NCBI GenBank assembly: GCA_018241145.1
Contig: JAFEEJ010000249.1
Span: 1 to 35,498 of the forward strand
DNA length: 35,498 nucleotides
Reading direction: 5' to 3'
Origin: Pseudomonadota bacterium
GTDB lineage: Bacteria; Pseudomonadota; Gammaproteobacteria; Xanthomonadales; Rhodanobacteraceae
Position numbers and translations under genes: made by a program. The notes under the pieces were generated by a model, which saw only the letters and a list, made by a program, of their open reading frames with translations, did not search any database and was not told the DNA's origin. This document shows, piece after piece, positions 1-8,141 of the stretch (the first letter of the stretch is position 1; every line of letters begins with the position of its first letter).

Positions 1-1
1 C

Positions 2-124
2 GTGCTGGTGGAAGCCGACAAGCCCGGCGGCTGGCGCTGGCGCAGTTCGCTGACGCGCGAAGACACCGGCGCGGGCGCCTGCGAACTGGTTTACGTGAGG
101 GAGCTTTCGATCGCGGCGCGATGA
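2..124 (+). CDS. C-terminal fragment of an unidentified protein
   Basis: The window opens inside a plus-strand gene. The second frame gives about 40 residues ending in ELVYVRELSIAAR and a TGA stop at 122-124. It is the only one of the plus frames here with a protein-like composition. I do not recognise the family from this tail. The next gene, apt, is on the opposite strand and ends 7 bp downstream, so the two genes are convergent with no room for a classical terminator. The start and the functional domains lie outside the window. Confidence is moderate that this is coding; no function is claimed. Confidence 0.5.
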   Translation: MLVEADKPGGWRWRSSLTREDTGAGACELVYVRELSIAAR

Positions 125-131
125 AGCGCCG

Positions 132-701
132 TTAACAACGCAGGACGGCGTGCAGCGGCACGTCCCCGCGCCAGCGCGCGCGGGCGTTCAACGACCCGAG
201 CTCGACCACCACCGCCGCTCCGACGATGCGCGCCTCCAGCCGTTCGATCAGTTCGCGCGCGGCCAGCAAGGTGCCGCCGGTGGCGAGCACGTCGTCGACC
301 AGCAGCACGCGTGCGCCCGGTTTGCCCACCTGTTCCAGGGCATCCGCGTGCACTTCCAGGCGCGCGCGGCCGTACTCGAGCGCGTAATCCACGCCGATGG
401 TTCGCGCCGGCAGTTTGCCGGCCTTGCGCAACGGCACGAAGCCGGCATCCAGCGCGTGCGCCAGTGCCGCACCGAAGATGAAACCGCGCGATTCGATGCC
501 GCACACCGCGTCGATGCGGCGCGCACGCCACGGCGACGCCAGTGCGTCGATGCAGATCGCGAACGCGGCGGCATCCGCCAGCAAGGGCGTGAGGTCCTTG
601 AACACGACGCCCGGACCCGGAAAATCCGGCACGTCGCGGATATGGCGGACGAGCGCGTGCATGGGCGCCTGCCGGGGGCTTGCCACCGCGGAATGGTTCA
701 T
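132..701 (-). CDS. apt: Adenine phosphoribosyltransferase
   Basis: This cytoplasmic purine-salvage enzyme converts adenine and PRPP to AMP and pyrophosphate. The 189-residue length fits the family, which is usually about 170-190 residues. The hallmarks are ESRGFIFG at residues 70-77, the flexible-loop segment LRKAGKLP at 91-98, EYG at 110-112, and the PRPP-binding loop [13 protein letters not shown] at 132-144 with its two adjacent acidic residues. The ATG at 701 overlaps the TGA of the upstream DUF2007 gene (ATGA), which suggests translational coupling and supports this start. An internal Met14 is possible, since family similarity begins near there. Identity is secure. Confidence 0.95.
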   Translation of the reverse strand: MNHSAVASPRQAPMHALVRHIRDVPDFPGPGVVFKDLTPLLADAAAFAICIDALASPWRARRIDAVCGIESRGFIFGAALAHALDAGFVPLRKAGKLPARTIGVDYALEYGRARLEVHADALEQVGKPGARVLLVDDVLATGGTLLAARELIERLEARIVGAAVVVELGSLNARARWRGDVPLHAVLRC

Positions 702-973
702 GCCGGTTTGGGCTGCAAACCGGATGCCAAGTCCTGGTCGTTTCGTTCAGTTTGCGGCCGTTCCAGCCGCGCCGCGGCCTCGCGCACCACCGGTTGCGCG
801 TCTTCCACGCAGACATCCGGCACGCTGACCGCGATCAAATCCCGCGCCGGCAACTGGCCGATGCCGCCGATCAGGTATTCGCCGTTGATGAAGCACGGGA
901 TGCCGGCCTGGTCCAGCGCATCCTTGACCAGGTGCGCGTCCACCAGGTTCTCGGCGCGATAAACGATACGCAT
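698..973 (-). CDS. DUF2007 family putative signal-transducing protein
   Basis: This 91-residue protein begins [20 protein letters not shown] and contains [20 protein letters not shown]. That is the typical DUF2007 pattern: a small fold resembling a PII or ACT domain, with a membership-defining NGEYLxGGxGQLP stretch. The function of the family is not established, and the database label of signal transduction is tentative. The start ATG at 971-973 is the natural one because similarity begins at residue 1. The stop overlaps the apt start by 4 bp, so the two are probably one transcription unit. The pair is divergent from glnS across a 156-bp gap. Confidence 0.85.
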   Translation of the reverse strand: MRIVYRAENLVDAHLVKDALDQAGIPCFINGEYLIGGIGQLPARDLIAVSVPDVCVEDAQPVVREAAARLERPQTERNDQDLASGLQPKPA

Positions 974-1129
974 GGGGGGATTATGCGCTTTCCCGTGCCG
1001 TCCCTGCGCGCGAAGGCGGGCACGCAGCTCTTTGCCATGGATGGCAGCCTCGGCTGCACACAACGACGCCATGCCTGCGGGTGAACGCGCATCCATTACA
1101 CTGGCGCGTTCCCCGCCCATGCAGCGCCC

Positions 1130-2857
1130 ATGAACGACGCGCCTCCCGTCAACAACTTCATCCGCCAGATCGTGGCCGCCGACAACGCCTCCGGCAGGCA
1201 CGGCGGACGCGTGGCCACGCGCTTTCCGCCGGAACCGAACGGCTACCTGCACCTGGGCCACGCCAAGTCGATCTGCCTGAACTTCGGCATCGCCGCGGAA
1301 AACACCGGCACCTGCAACCTGCGTTTCGACGACACCAATCCCGGCAAGGAAGATCCCGAGTTCGTCGAAGCGATCAAGGCCGACGTGCGCTGGCTGGGTT
1401 TCGATTGGGCGTCGCTGCGGCATGCATCCGATTATTTCGAGGTGTTCCACCTCGGCGCGGTCAAGTTGATCCGGCTCGGCCTGGCCTACGTCGACGATCT
1501 TTCCGCCGACGAGGTACGCGCGTACCGCGGCACGTTGACGCAAGCCGGGCGCGATTCGCCATTTCGCGATCGTTCCGTCGCGGAAAACCTCGGCCTGTTC
1601 GCGGCGATGCGCGCGGGCGAATTCGCCGACGGCTCGCGTACCCTGCGCGCCAGGATCGACATGGGCAGCGGCAACATCAACCTGCGCGATCCCGCGATCT
1701 ACCGCATCCGCAAGGTGCCGCACCAGAACACCGGCGACGCGTGGCCGATCTATCCGATGTACGACTACGCGCACTGCGTGTCGGACGCGGTGGAAGGCAT
1801 CACCCATTCATTGTGCACGCTGGAGTTCGAGGACCACCGCCCGCTGTACGACTGGTTCCTGGAAAAACTCGACCTGCCCAACGATCCCTCGTTGACGCAA
1901 CCACTGCGCGACGCGGGCCTGTGGTCGCAGCCATCGAAACCGCAGCAGATCGAATTCGCGCGCGGCAATCTCGACTACACCGTGATGAGCAAGCGCAAGC
2001 TGCTGGAACTCGTCACCGACAAGCTGGTGGACGGCTGGGACGATCCGCGCATGCCCACCTTGTCCGGCGTGCGCCGGCGCGGCTTCACGCCGCGCGCGAT
2101 CCGCACGTTCTGGGAACGCGCGGGCGTATCCAAGCAGAACAGCGTGATCGAATACGGCGTGCTGGAAAACTGCGTGCGCGAGGATCTGGATGCGCGCGCG
2201 CCGCGCCGCATGGCGGTGCTCGATCCGCTGAAACTGGTGATCACGAACGTGCCGGAAGATCACGCGGAGATGCTGACGTTTTCCAATCATCCCAAGGACG
2301 AATCGTTCGGCACGCGCGCGGTGCCGTTTTCTCGCGAGCTGTGGATCGAGCGCGAGGATTTCATGGAGGCGCCGGTCAAGGGCTTCCATCGGCTTGTACC
2401 GGGCGGCGAGGTGCGCCTGCGCGGCGTCGGCATCGTGAAGTGCGACGAAGTCGTCAAGGATGCCGGCGGCGCGATTTCCGGACTGCGCTGCACGCTCGAT
2501 CCGCAAACCCGGCAGGGCATGGAAGGCGCCAACCGCAAGGTCAAGGGCACGATCCACTGGGTCGGCGCGCACCATGCGATCGAAGCCGAGGTGCGCCTGT
2601 ACGACCGCCTGTTCGACGTGGCCGATCCGGATGACGACAGCGATGGAAAAACCTATCGCGACCATCTGAACCCGGATTCGCGCCGGGTCGTGCGCGGATT
2701 CCTCGAACCTTCGCTGCGCGATGCGGCCCCGGAACAGCATTTCCAGTTCGAGCGGCTGGGGTATTTCGTCGCCGATCGCCACGACCACTCGCACGCCCGC
2801 CCGGTCTTCAACCGCGCGGTGACGCTGCGGGATGCATGGTCGCAAAAAGGGCGTTGA
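1130..2857 (+). CDS. glnS: Glutaminyl-tRNA synthetase
   Basis: GlnRS is a class I aminoacyl-tRNA synthetase that charges tRNA-Gln with glutamine in the cytoplasm. The HIGH-type motif is PNGYLHLGHAKS at residues 36-47 and the KMSKS-type motif is VMSKRKL near 285-291. The conserved RFDDTNP, YPMYDYAH and SLCTLEFEDHRPLYDW stretches are present, followed by the two-domain anticodon-binding beta-barrel half. At 575 residues it is slightly longer than the E. coli enzyme (about 554). The start was chosen at ATG 1130, where N-terminal similarity begins; no strong ribosome-binding site is visible. TACACT at 1097-1102 could be a -10 element. It is monocistronic or followed loosely by the HAD gene 105 bp downstream. 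Confidence 0.97.
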   Translation: MNDAPPVNNFIRQIVAADNASGRHGGRVATRFPPEPNGYLHLGHAKSICLNFGIAAENTGTCNLRFDDTNPGKEDPEFVEAIKADVRWLGFDWASLRHASDYFEVFHLGAVKLIRLGLAYVDDLSADEVRAYRGTLTQAGRDSPFRDRSVAENLGLFAAMRAGEFADGSRTLRARIDMGSGNINLRDPAIYRIRKVPHQNTGDAWPIYPMYDYAHCVSDAVEGITHSLCTLEFEDHRPLYDWFLEKLDLPNDPSLTQPLRDAGLWSQPSKPQQIEFARGNLDYTVMSKRKLLELVTDKLVDGWDDPRMPTLSGVRRRGFTPRAIRTFWERAGVSKQNSVIEYGVLENCVREDLDARAPRRMAVLDPLKLVITNVPEDHAEMLTFSNHPKDESFGTRAVPFSRELWIEREDFMEAPVKGFHRLVPGGEVRLRGVGIVKCDEVVKDAGGAISGLRCTLDPQTRQGMEGANRKVKGTIHWVGAHHAIEAEVRLYDRLFDVADPDDDSDGKTYRDHLNPDSRRVVRGFLEPSLRDAAPEQHFQFERLGYFVADRHDHSHARPVFNRAVTLRDAWSQKGR

Positions 2858-2962
2858 CGCGATGCGGAGCAGCGCAGCGCGCGCGCGTTTTACGTGCGGG
2901 GCGGGGACGCCGAACGGAAGGCGCGCCACGAACGGACCGTTTTCGATGTTCCCCACCGCGCC

Positions 2963-3691
2963 ATGATCGAACTGGTCGGCTTCGACGGCGACGACACGCT
3001 GTGGCACAGCGAAGGGTATTACCAACACGCCGGCGTGGAATTCCAGCGCATCGTCGGTGCGTACGTCGACCTCGGCGATGCGCAGGTGCGCAGCCGCATG
3101 CTGGCGGCGCAACGCCGCAACCTGGCGCTGTTCGGCTACGGCGCCAAGAGCATGACCCTGACGATGATCGAAACCGCGATCGAGCTGACCGACGGGAAAA
3201 TCCCCGCGCGCGACCTCCACCGCATCGTCGCGCTGGGCAAGTCGGTGCTGGAACACCCGGTGGAATTGTTGCCGGGCGTGCGCGAGGCGGTGGCTGAAGT
3301 GGCCACCCGCCATCGCGTGGTGTTGATCACCAAGGGCGACCTGCACCATCAGGAACGCAAGGTCGAGCGCAGCGGGCTGGGCGATCTGTTCCACCGCATC
3401 GAAATCGTGTCGGAGAAGAATGAGCGCAGCTACGCGAAGGTGCTGGCCGAATTCGACATCGCGGCAGGCGCGTTCGTGATGGTCGGCAATTCGCTGCGTT
3501 CCGACATCGAGCCGGTGATCGCGCTCGGCGGCTGGGGCGTGCACGTGCCTTACCACGTCACCTGGGAACACGAGCTGGAGCACGGCGTGGATGCGGCCCA
3601 TCCGCGCGTGCTCACGGCGAACGATGCCGCGGACATCCCGGACGCGGTGGCGCGTTGCGCCGATGCCGGCAGTGAAACCCGGCCGGGTTAA
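2963..3691 (+). CDS. HAD-superfamily hydrolase (phosphatase-like)
   Basis: The 242-residue protein carries the HAD catalytic motifs. Motif I is D8-G-D10-D-T12, giving the nucleophile Asp8 and acid/base Asp10. Motif II is LITKG with Thr123. Motif III is a Lys around 152-159 (SEKNERSYAK). Motif IV is GNSLRSDIEP with the metal-binding Asp181. The alpha-helical cap between residues 15 and 100 places it in subfamily I. The likely activity is a small-molecule phosphomonoesterase; the substrate cannot be read from the sequence. The ATG at 2963 is preferred over an upstream in-frame ATG at 2894 because the fold starts at MIELVGFDGDDTLW. Its 3' end overlaps the convergent ArsR-type gene by 4 bp. Confidence 0.85.
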   Translation: MIELVGFDGDDTLWHSEGYYQHAGVEFQRIVGAYVDLGDAQVRSRMLAAQRRNLALFGYGAKSMTLTMIETAIELTDGKIPARDLHRIVALGKSVLEHPVELLPGVREAVAEVATRHRVVLITKGDLHHQERKVERSGLGDLFHRIEIVSEKNERSYAKVLAEFDIAAGAFVMVGNSLRSDIEPVIALGGWGVHVPYHVTWEHELEHGVDAAHPRVLTANDAADIPDAVARCADAGSETRPG

Positions 3692-4401
3692 TCGCGGAAA
3701 TCGGCGGTTTCGATCCCGAAGCGCGCGCGCAATTCGCGCTTGCCCGCGGGCGTGACGGAAAGCGCGCGGCTGTCCAGGTCGCGTTGCAGCCACTTGCGTT
3801 TCAGCGTCACGCCGAGGAGTTCCGCGCCGATCGCACCAGCGAGATGCGGGCGGCGCTCGCTCCAGTCCAGGCAGGCGCAGGCGAAACGGCGGCGGACGTT
3901 GCGCGCGCCATCGACGTCGGCGCCCAGATTCGCCAACGCCTCCGCACCGCCCGCCGTCAACGCATAGTCGGCGCCGTCCGCCCGTTCGCGCCTCAGCCAG
4001 CGCAGCGCGAACAGACGGTCGTGCAGCGCCACCGCCAGCGCGCCGGCCATGTGGTCGTAGCAGGTGCGCGCCGCGCGCAGGCGGCCCGGCGTGTTCGGCT
4101 CGAAATGCGCGCGCGGCGTGCCGGCCAGCACGCTCAAGCCTTCCAGCGCATTGGCGACCAGGCCATCGAACAGGCTGAAGTAGCGGTGCCTGCCTTGTGC
4201 GTGCATCTTCACCAGCCGCCGTGCGCGCAACCTGGACAGGTGCACGCTGGCGGTGGACGGGCTGACCTCCGCCACGATCGCGAGTTCGGTGCTGGTGCGC
4301 GCGCGTCCGTCCAGCAGGGCATAGAGCATGCGCGTGCGCGCCGGCTCGGCGATCGCCGCGGCGATTTCGGAAACCGGCGAATCGGCGCGTTCGACATCCA
4401 T
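3688..4401 (-). CDS. ArsR-family winged-helix transcriptional regulator
   Basis: The protein has 237 residues. Residues 12-75 form an ArsR-type winged helix: AEPARTRMLYALLDGRARTSTELA, then VSPSTASVHLSRLRARRLV as the recognition helix, then a wing ending in GRHRYFSL. The remaining 160 residues form a C-terminal domain found in a subset of ArsR relatives that regulate small-molecule or redox genes. No metal-site cysteine pair of the classical ELCVCDL type is present in the DNA-binding domain, so arsenic sensing is unlikely. The start ATG at 4399-4401 has no clear ribosome-binding site. It faces away from the NIPSNAP gene (divergent, 244-bp gap) and could regulate it; that is inference only. Confidence 0.85.
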   Translation of the reverse strand: MDVERADSPVSEIAAAIAEPARTRMLYALLDGRARTSTELAIVAEVSPSTASVHLSRLRARRLVKMHAQGRHRYFSLFDGLVANALEGLSVLAGTPRAHFEPNTPGRLRAARTCYDHMAGALAVALHDRLFALRWLRRERADGADYALTAGGAEALANLGADVDGARNVRRRFACACLDWSERRPHLAGAIGAELLGVTLKRKWLQRDLDSRALSVTPAGKRELRARFGIETADFRD

Positions 4402-4645
4402 GGTTTGATGATAAGCGAAGCATGGACGCCGCTCAAGCGCGACGATGCGCGGCATGGGAAGGAGCGACGAGCCGGAAGACGAGACGTTGCCGCGTTTCCC
4501 CGCGCGGCGCGAATTCCTCGGCCGCGGGCTCGCACTTGCGGCTGCGGGAGCCGCCTTCTCCCACGCGCGTGCCGCGCGCGCCCGCACCGCGGCCCGGCCG
4601 CTCGCTTCTTCCCACCCAATGGATGTCCGAACCCGGAGCTCCGCG

Positions 4646-4978
4646 ATGACCATCGTCTGCATCATCCGTTACGAAATCGACCCCTTCCAGCGCGACGCGT
4701 TCCGGCGATATGCGGCCGCGTGGGGAAAAATCATCCCGCGCTGCGGCGGCCACCTGCTCGGCTACTTCCTGCCGTGGCAGGGCACCAACTACGTCGGCTG
4801 GGGACTGATCGCATTCGACAACCTCGCCGCGTATGAAACGTATCAAGAACGGCTGCGCGAAGATGCCGAAGGCCGCGAGAATTTCGAGTTCGCGCAGAAA
4901 CAACGTTTCATCCTCAAGGAAGAACGCAACTTCGTCGAAGCGGTGGACGGCACCTTCGGGATCCCGGCGACCGGCTGA
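4646..4978 (+). CDS. NIPSNAP family protein
   Basis: This 110-residue protein begins [19 protein letters not shown] and contains [19 protein letters not shown], a dimeric alpha/beta-barrel fold typical of bacterial NIPSNAP proteins. Their biochemical role is unknown. The ATG at 4646 was chosen because GGAG lies 8 bases upstream and family similarity begins there. The same reading frame stays open for 67 codons further upstream, from ATG 4445, and that extension reads like a twin-arginine signal (see findings). The gene is followed after 5-14 bp by a secreted hydrolase gene on the same strand, so the two may be co-transcribed. Confidence 0.85.
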   Translation: MTIVCIIRYEIDPFQRDAFRRYAAAWGKIIPRCGGHLLGYFLPWQGTNYVGWGLIAFDNLAAYETYQERLREDAEGRENFEFAQKQRFILKEERNFVEAVDGTFGIPATG

Positions 4979-4992
4979 TCAGGATGGCGATC

Positions 4993-6018
4993 ATGCGCCG
5001 GCGACTGACGCTCGCATTGCTGCTGATTCCATGCATCGCCGCGGCGGATGCAGCGGGTGGCTTGCAGCGCGACGTGGTGTTCTCCGCATACACGCCGTTG
5101 GCAGGCAGTGCGGAACGAATGCGGAGGCTGCTGAGTCCGTTGACCGCCTGGCGCATGCAGCGGCAATTGCAGCAGGCACACGAGACGTTGAGCGACCAGG
5201 CGATCGAGCTGTCGCGGGAACGCTTCGCCTTGTACGTGCCGCCACGCGCACCATCGCAAGGCTACGCGCTGCTGGTGTTCGTGCCGCCGTGGGAAGACGC
5301 GCAGGTGCCGCAACAATGGGTTCCACCGCTGGATCGCAACGGCGTGATTTTCGTCAGCGCCGCGCGTTCGGGCAATGATGCCGACGTGCTCGACCGCCGC
5401 GAACCACTGGCGTTGCTGGCGGCGTACAACGTGATGCAGCGCTACCACGTCGATCCGGAACGGATTTACGTCGGGGGTTTCTCCGGGGGTTCGCGCGTGG
5501 CCCTTCGGTTGGCGCTCGCGTATCCCGACTTGTTCCGCGGAGCCCTGCTGGAAGCCGGCAGTGACCCGATCGGCAGCGCCGGAATCCCGCTGCCGCCGGC
5601 CGGATTGATGCGCCTCTTCCAACAGGACACCCGGTTGGTCTTTCTCACCGGGAGCGAGGACACCTTTCACACGGCGCAGGATTCACGCAGCCGTGATTCA
5701 CTGAATGCCTGGTGTGTGTTCGATAGCGTTACCGAATCGATGTGGCGCGCCGGGCACGATGTTGCCACGGGCACGGACTTCGGCCGCGCATTGAAAGCGC
5801 TGCAACGAAGCGCGCGGCCGGAAACCGGCAGGCTCGACGCCTGCCGGCAGCGCAATCAGCAGGCGATGGACGCGCAATTGCAACAAGCGCAGGCGCTGAT
5901 CGAAGCGCACGAGATCGATGCCGCGCGCAAGCTGCTCGAACAGATCGACGCGAAATACGGCGGACTCGCCGCGCCGCGCAGCGTGGAGCTGATGGAAAGG
6001 ATCGGTCCGAACCATTGA
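4993..6018 (+). CDS. Secreted alpha/beta hydrolase (esterase or PHB-depolymerase-like)
   Basis: The 341-residue protein opens with a typical Sec signal peptide, MRRRLTLALLLIPCIAAADAAGG, with predicted cleavage near residue 20. It is therefore probably periplasmic or extracellular. The nucleophile elbow GFSGGSR at 162-168 gives the GxSxG serine Ser164, and the preceding strand plus the PPWEDA oxyanion region resemble the polyhydroxybutyrate-depolymerase/feruloyl-esterase clan. The substrate is unknown. The C-terminal 70 residues are a Gln/Ala-rich helical region. The start at ATG 4993 is preferred over ATG 4984 because AGGA at 4981-4984 is then correctly spaced. It lies 14 bp after the NIPSNAP stop, on the same strand. 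Confidence 0.75.
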   Translation: MRRRLTLALLLIPCIAAADAAGGLQRDVVFSAYTPLAGSAERMRRLLSPLTAWRMQRQLQQAHETLSDQAIELSRERFALYVPPRAPSQGYALLVFVPPWEDAQVPQQWVPPLDRNGVIFVSAARSGNDADVLDRREPLALLAAYNVMQRYHVDPERIYVGGFSGGSRVALRLALAYPDLFRGALLEAGSDPIGSAGIPLPPAGLMRLFQQDTRLVFLTGSEDTFHTAQDSRSRDSLNAWCVFDSVTESMWRAGHDVATGTDFGRALKALQRSARPETGRLDACRQRNQQAMDAQLQQAQALIEAHEIDAARKLLEQIDAKYGGLAAPRSVELMERIGPNH

Positions 6019-6080
6019 AACCACGCACTACCCTTCGAATTCCCGCGAATGCGTGCCGTCGTCTGCCGCCACGCTCGGCC

Positions 6081-6103
6081 GCATCGCGGGCTCCACGCGA
6101 TGC
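6081..6103. other. 8-bp-stem hairpin before the racemase-like gene
   Basis: GCATCGCG at 6081-6088 and CGCGATGC at 6096-6103 are perfect inverted copies around a 7-base loop. There is no T-tract on either side, so it is not a convincing intrinsic terminator. It lies between the hydrolase stop and the racemase-like start (ATG 6134) and could affect the 5' leader of the latter. Confidence 0.4.
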
Positions 6104-6133
6104 ATGAATGATCGCAGGCATGGCGCATCCGTG

Positions 6134-6916
6134 ATGAAGAAGATCGGCATCGTCGGCGGCATCGCGTGGCCTTCCACCGTGGAGTACTACGCGGGCCTGT
6201 GCCGATGGTCGCAAGCGCGCCACCGCGCGCACGGCGGAACGACCGTCGCGCCGATGCCGAGGATCTCGATCGAATCGCTGGATCTGGCCGAAGTGCTGGC
6301 CTGCATCGGCGGCGATGACGACGCCTCGTGGTCGGCGTTCGATGCGCTGCACCGCGATGCCCTGCTTCGCCTGCAGGAAGGCGGCGCCGATTTCGCCGTG
6401 ATCGCCAGCAACACCCCGCACCACCGTTTCGCGCAAATCACCCGCGGCGTGCGGATGCCGGTGCTGGGCATGCCGGACGTTGCGGCGGCGGCATGCCGCG
6501 TGCGCGGCGCGCGACGCGTGCTGATCCTTGGCACCGCAACCACGATGGGTTCCGGCGCATTCCGCGCGGCGTTCGCGCGACAGGGCATCGACGCGGTTTT
6601 CCCCCGCCGTGCCGCCGACCGCAAGCGCATCGTCGCGATCATCGATGCCTTGCAACGGGAAAAAACCGCATCCGCGGCCGCGCGCATCGCGGCCATCGTC
6701 ACGCGCGCGTTGCCGCATTCCCCGGACACAAACTCCGCGGTGTACCTTGGTTGCACCGAATTGCCGCTGGCTTTTCCGGATTTCCGGTCGTTGCCGCAAT
6801 TCGATTTCCGCGGCGTGCACTACCTCAACTCCACCGCGCTGCACATCCGCGCCGCATTCGACCACGCCGCCACGGATTCGGCCTGCACGCCGCGCGACGG
6901 GCAAGCGCGATCCTGA
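6134..6916 (+). CDS. Aspartate/glutamate racemase-family protein lacking one catalytic Cys
   Basis: This 260-residue protein opens with KKIGIVGGIAWPSTVEYY, the typical start of the Asp/Glu racemase family, which interconverts D- and L-amino acids using two cysteines. The C-terminal catalytic motif is intact (YLGCTELPLAF, Cys207). The N-terminal motif, normally CNT or CxNT, reads IASNTPHHR at 91-99 with Ser92 and no Cys. It may therefore be a one-base or non-racemase member of the superfamily. The start was chosen at ATG 6134, with GTG 6131 as an alternative; there is no strong ribosome-binding site. It lies on the same strand as its neighbours, with a 115-bp gap upstream. Confidence 0.8.
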   Translation: MKKIGIVGGIAWPSTVEYYAGLCRWSQARHRAHGGTTVAPMPRISIESLDLAEVLACIGGDDDASWSAFDALHRDALLRLQEGGADFAVIASNTPHHRFAQITRGVRMPVLGMPDVAAAACRVRGARRVLILGTATTMGSGAFRAAFARQGIDAVFPRRAADRKRIVAIIDALQREKTASAAARIAAIVTRALPHSPDTNSAVYLGCTELPLAFPDFRSLPQFDFRGVHYLNSTALHIRAAFDHAATDSACTPRDGQARS

Positions 6917-7010
6917 TCGCGAAAACGTGGAATACTCCTCCCGGCGAACGCCGACGCGCCGGCAACGCCGGGGATGCGACACGAACGCCCTTTCCTGCCT
7001 GGAGGTTTCC

Positions 7011-7397
7011 ATGAAACGAGTCACGGGCATCGGAGGCATCTTCTTTTACGCCAGGGATCCCGCGGCGTTGCGCGCGTGGTACCAGCGCCACCTGGGCATC
7101 GACGTGCAGGCATGGGGAGGCACCGCTTTTTCCTGGGCCGACGACTCGGGCAATCCCGTGCAAGGAACCACCGTCTGGTCCATCGGCTCGGCGGACTCCG
7201 GGCATTTCGCTCCCGGCACGGCATCCTTCATGGTGAACTACCGCGTGGACGACCTGGCCGCGTTGCTCCAGGCACTCCGGGACGAAGGCTGCCGGGTGCT
7301 GGAGAAAACCGATGATTCCGGATACGGGAAATTCGGCTGGGTCATCGATCCGGAAGGAAACAAGGTCGAACTCTGGCAACCGCCTCCGGGGCAGTAG
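7011..7397 (+). CDS. VOC-superfamily (glyoxalase/dioxygenase-fold) protein
   Basis: This 128-residue, single vicinal-oxygen-chelate domain protein is made of two beta-alpha-beta-beta-beta repeats. The first runs from ITGIGG-type GIGGIFFYARDPAALRAWYQRHLGI and the second from FMVNYRVDDLAALLQALRD to GKFGWVIDPEGNKVELWQPP. The terminal DPEGNKVELWQ holds the usual metal-ligand Glu120. Members include glyoxalase I, bleomycin-resistance proteins and dioxygenases; the substrate here is not readable. GGAGG at 7001-7005 gives a strong ribosome-binding site 5 bases before ATG 7011, fixing the start. The gene stands alone, 94 bp after the racemase-like gene. Confidence 0.85.
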   Translation: MKRVTGIGGIFFYARDPAALRAWYQRHLGIDVQAWGGTAFSWADDSGNPVQGTTVWSIGSADSGHFAPGTASFMVNYRVDDLAALLQALRDEGCRVLEKTDDSGYGKFGWVIDPEGNKVELWQPPPGQ

Positions 7398-7621
7398 CGC
7401 GAACCCGGGACGGCAATCCGTTCCAGCGGTCGCGCTTGCCACGCGGCTTGATCAGGGAATGATGCGGCCAGAAAAATCTGTCGGGACGGATTGGAACAAC
7501 CGCAGGCTGGCCTGGAAGGCAAAAGTCCATGAACGGGCTTCGGAATCCAGTATCGTTGCCCTCCGGCCATGCAAGTTCCCGCGTTTCGATTTTGAGAAGA
7601 TACCCATTCGCCGGCGGCAAA

Positions 7622-8107
7622 ATGGAAGACATCGTGCCCGGAGCCATCAAGATCGCGAGGCTCACAGCGGATTCCTTGCCGCAGATGCGCTCGCTGCTGG
7701 ACATGTTCGGCGTCGCCTTCGATGACCTTCCCGGCTACTCGTCCCACCAGCCCGATGACCGCTATCTCCGGGACCTGCTCGCAGAGCGGCGATTCATCGC
7801 CATTGCGGCATCGGACGATAATTCGGTCGTCGGCGGCCTGGTCGCCTACGAGCTCGTGAAATTCGAGCAGAAGCGCAGCGAGATCTACCTCTACGACCTC
7901 GCCGTTGCGGAAGCCTGGCGAAGACGCGGGATCGCCACCGGGCTCATCGAGGCGCTCCGGGGCAGTGCCCGCTCCGTCGGTGCCTGCGTGATCTTCGTGC
8001 AGGCGGATCATGGCGATGATCCTGCCATCGCGCTGTACACCAAGCTCGGCGTTCGCGAGGATGTGATGCACTTCGATATCGCGGTGGCTCCTCGCGCGGA
8101 CGACTGA
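7622..8107 (+). CDS. GNAT acetyltransferase, AAC(3)-I aminoglycoside 3-N-acetyltransferase-like
   Basis: The 161-residue GNAT protein closely resembles the AAC(3)-I group, which acetylates the 3-amino group of gentamicin-type aminoglycosides with acetyl-CoA. Characteristic stretches are YSSHQPDDRYLRDLL (39-53), KFEQKRSEIYLYDLAV (80-95), the acetyl-CoA loop RRRGIAT (100-106), FVQADHGDDPAIALYTKLG (125-143) and VMHFDI (148-153). I chose ATG 7622 because similarity starts nearby; the frame also extends to ATG 7529. Neither start has a strong ribosome-binding site. The 224 bp upstream are visibly less GC-rich and hold no other gene. Whether the natural substrate is an aminoglycoside is unknown; related chromosomal proteins are often of unproven activity. 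Confidence 0.85.
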   Translation: MEDIVPGAIKIARLTADSLPQMRSLLDMFGVAFDDLPGYSSHQPDDRYLRDLLAERRFIAIAASDDNSVVGGLVAYELVKFEQKRSEIYLYDLAVAEAWRRRGIATGLIEALRGSARSVGACVIFVQADHGDDPAIALYTKLGVREDVMHFDIAVAPRADD

Positions 8108-8141
8108 CGTCCGCCCGTACAACGACGCTTCGCGACACCCA

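Noticed and set aside
1808-4423. 871-codon open frame on the minus strand
   Set aside because: It runs antisense to glnS and the HAD gene and through the ArsR gene in another frame. The product has the Arg/Ala/His-rich composition of GC-rich shadows and no ribosome-binding site.
4402-4645. Separate Tat-exported protein gene between the ArsR gene and NIPSNAP
   Set aside because: There is no stop before the NIPSNAP frame and no ribosome-binding site at ATG 4445, so it is kept only as a finding, not annotated as a gene.
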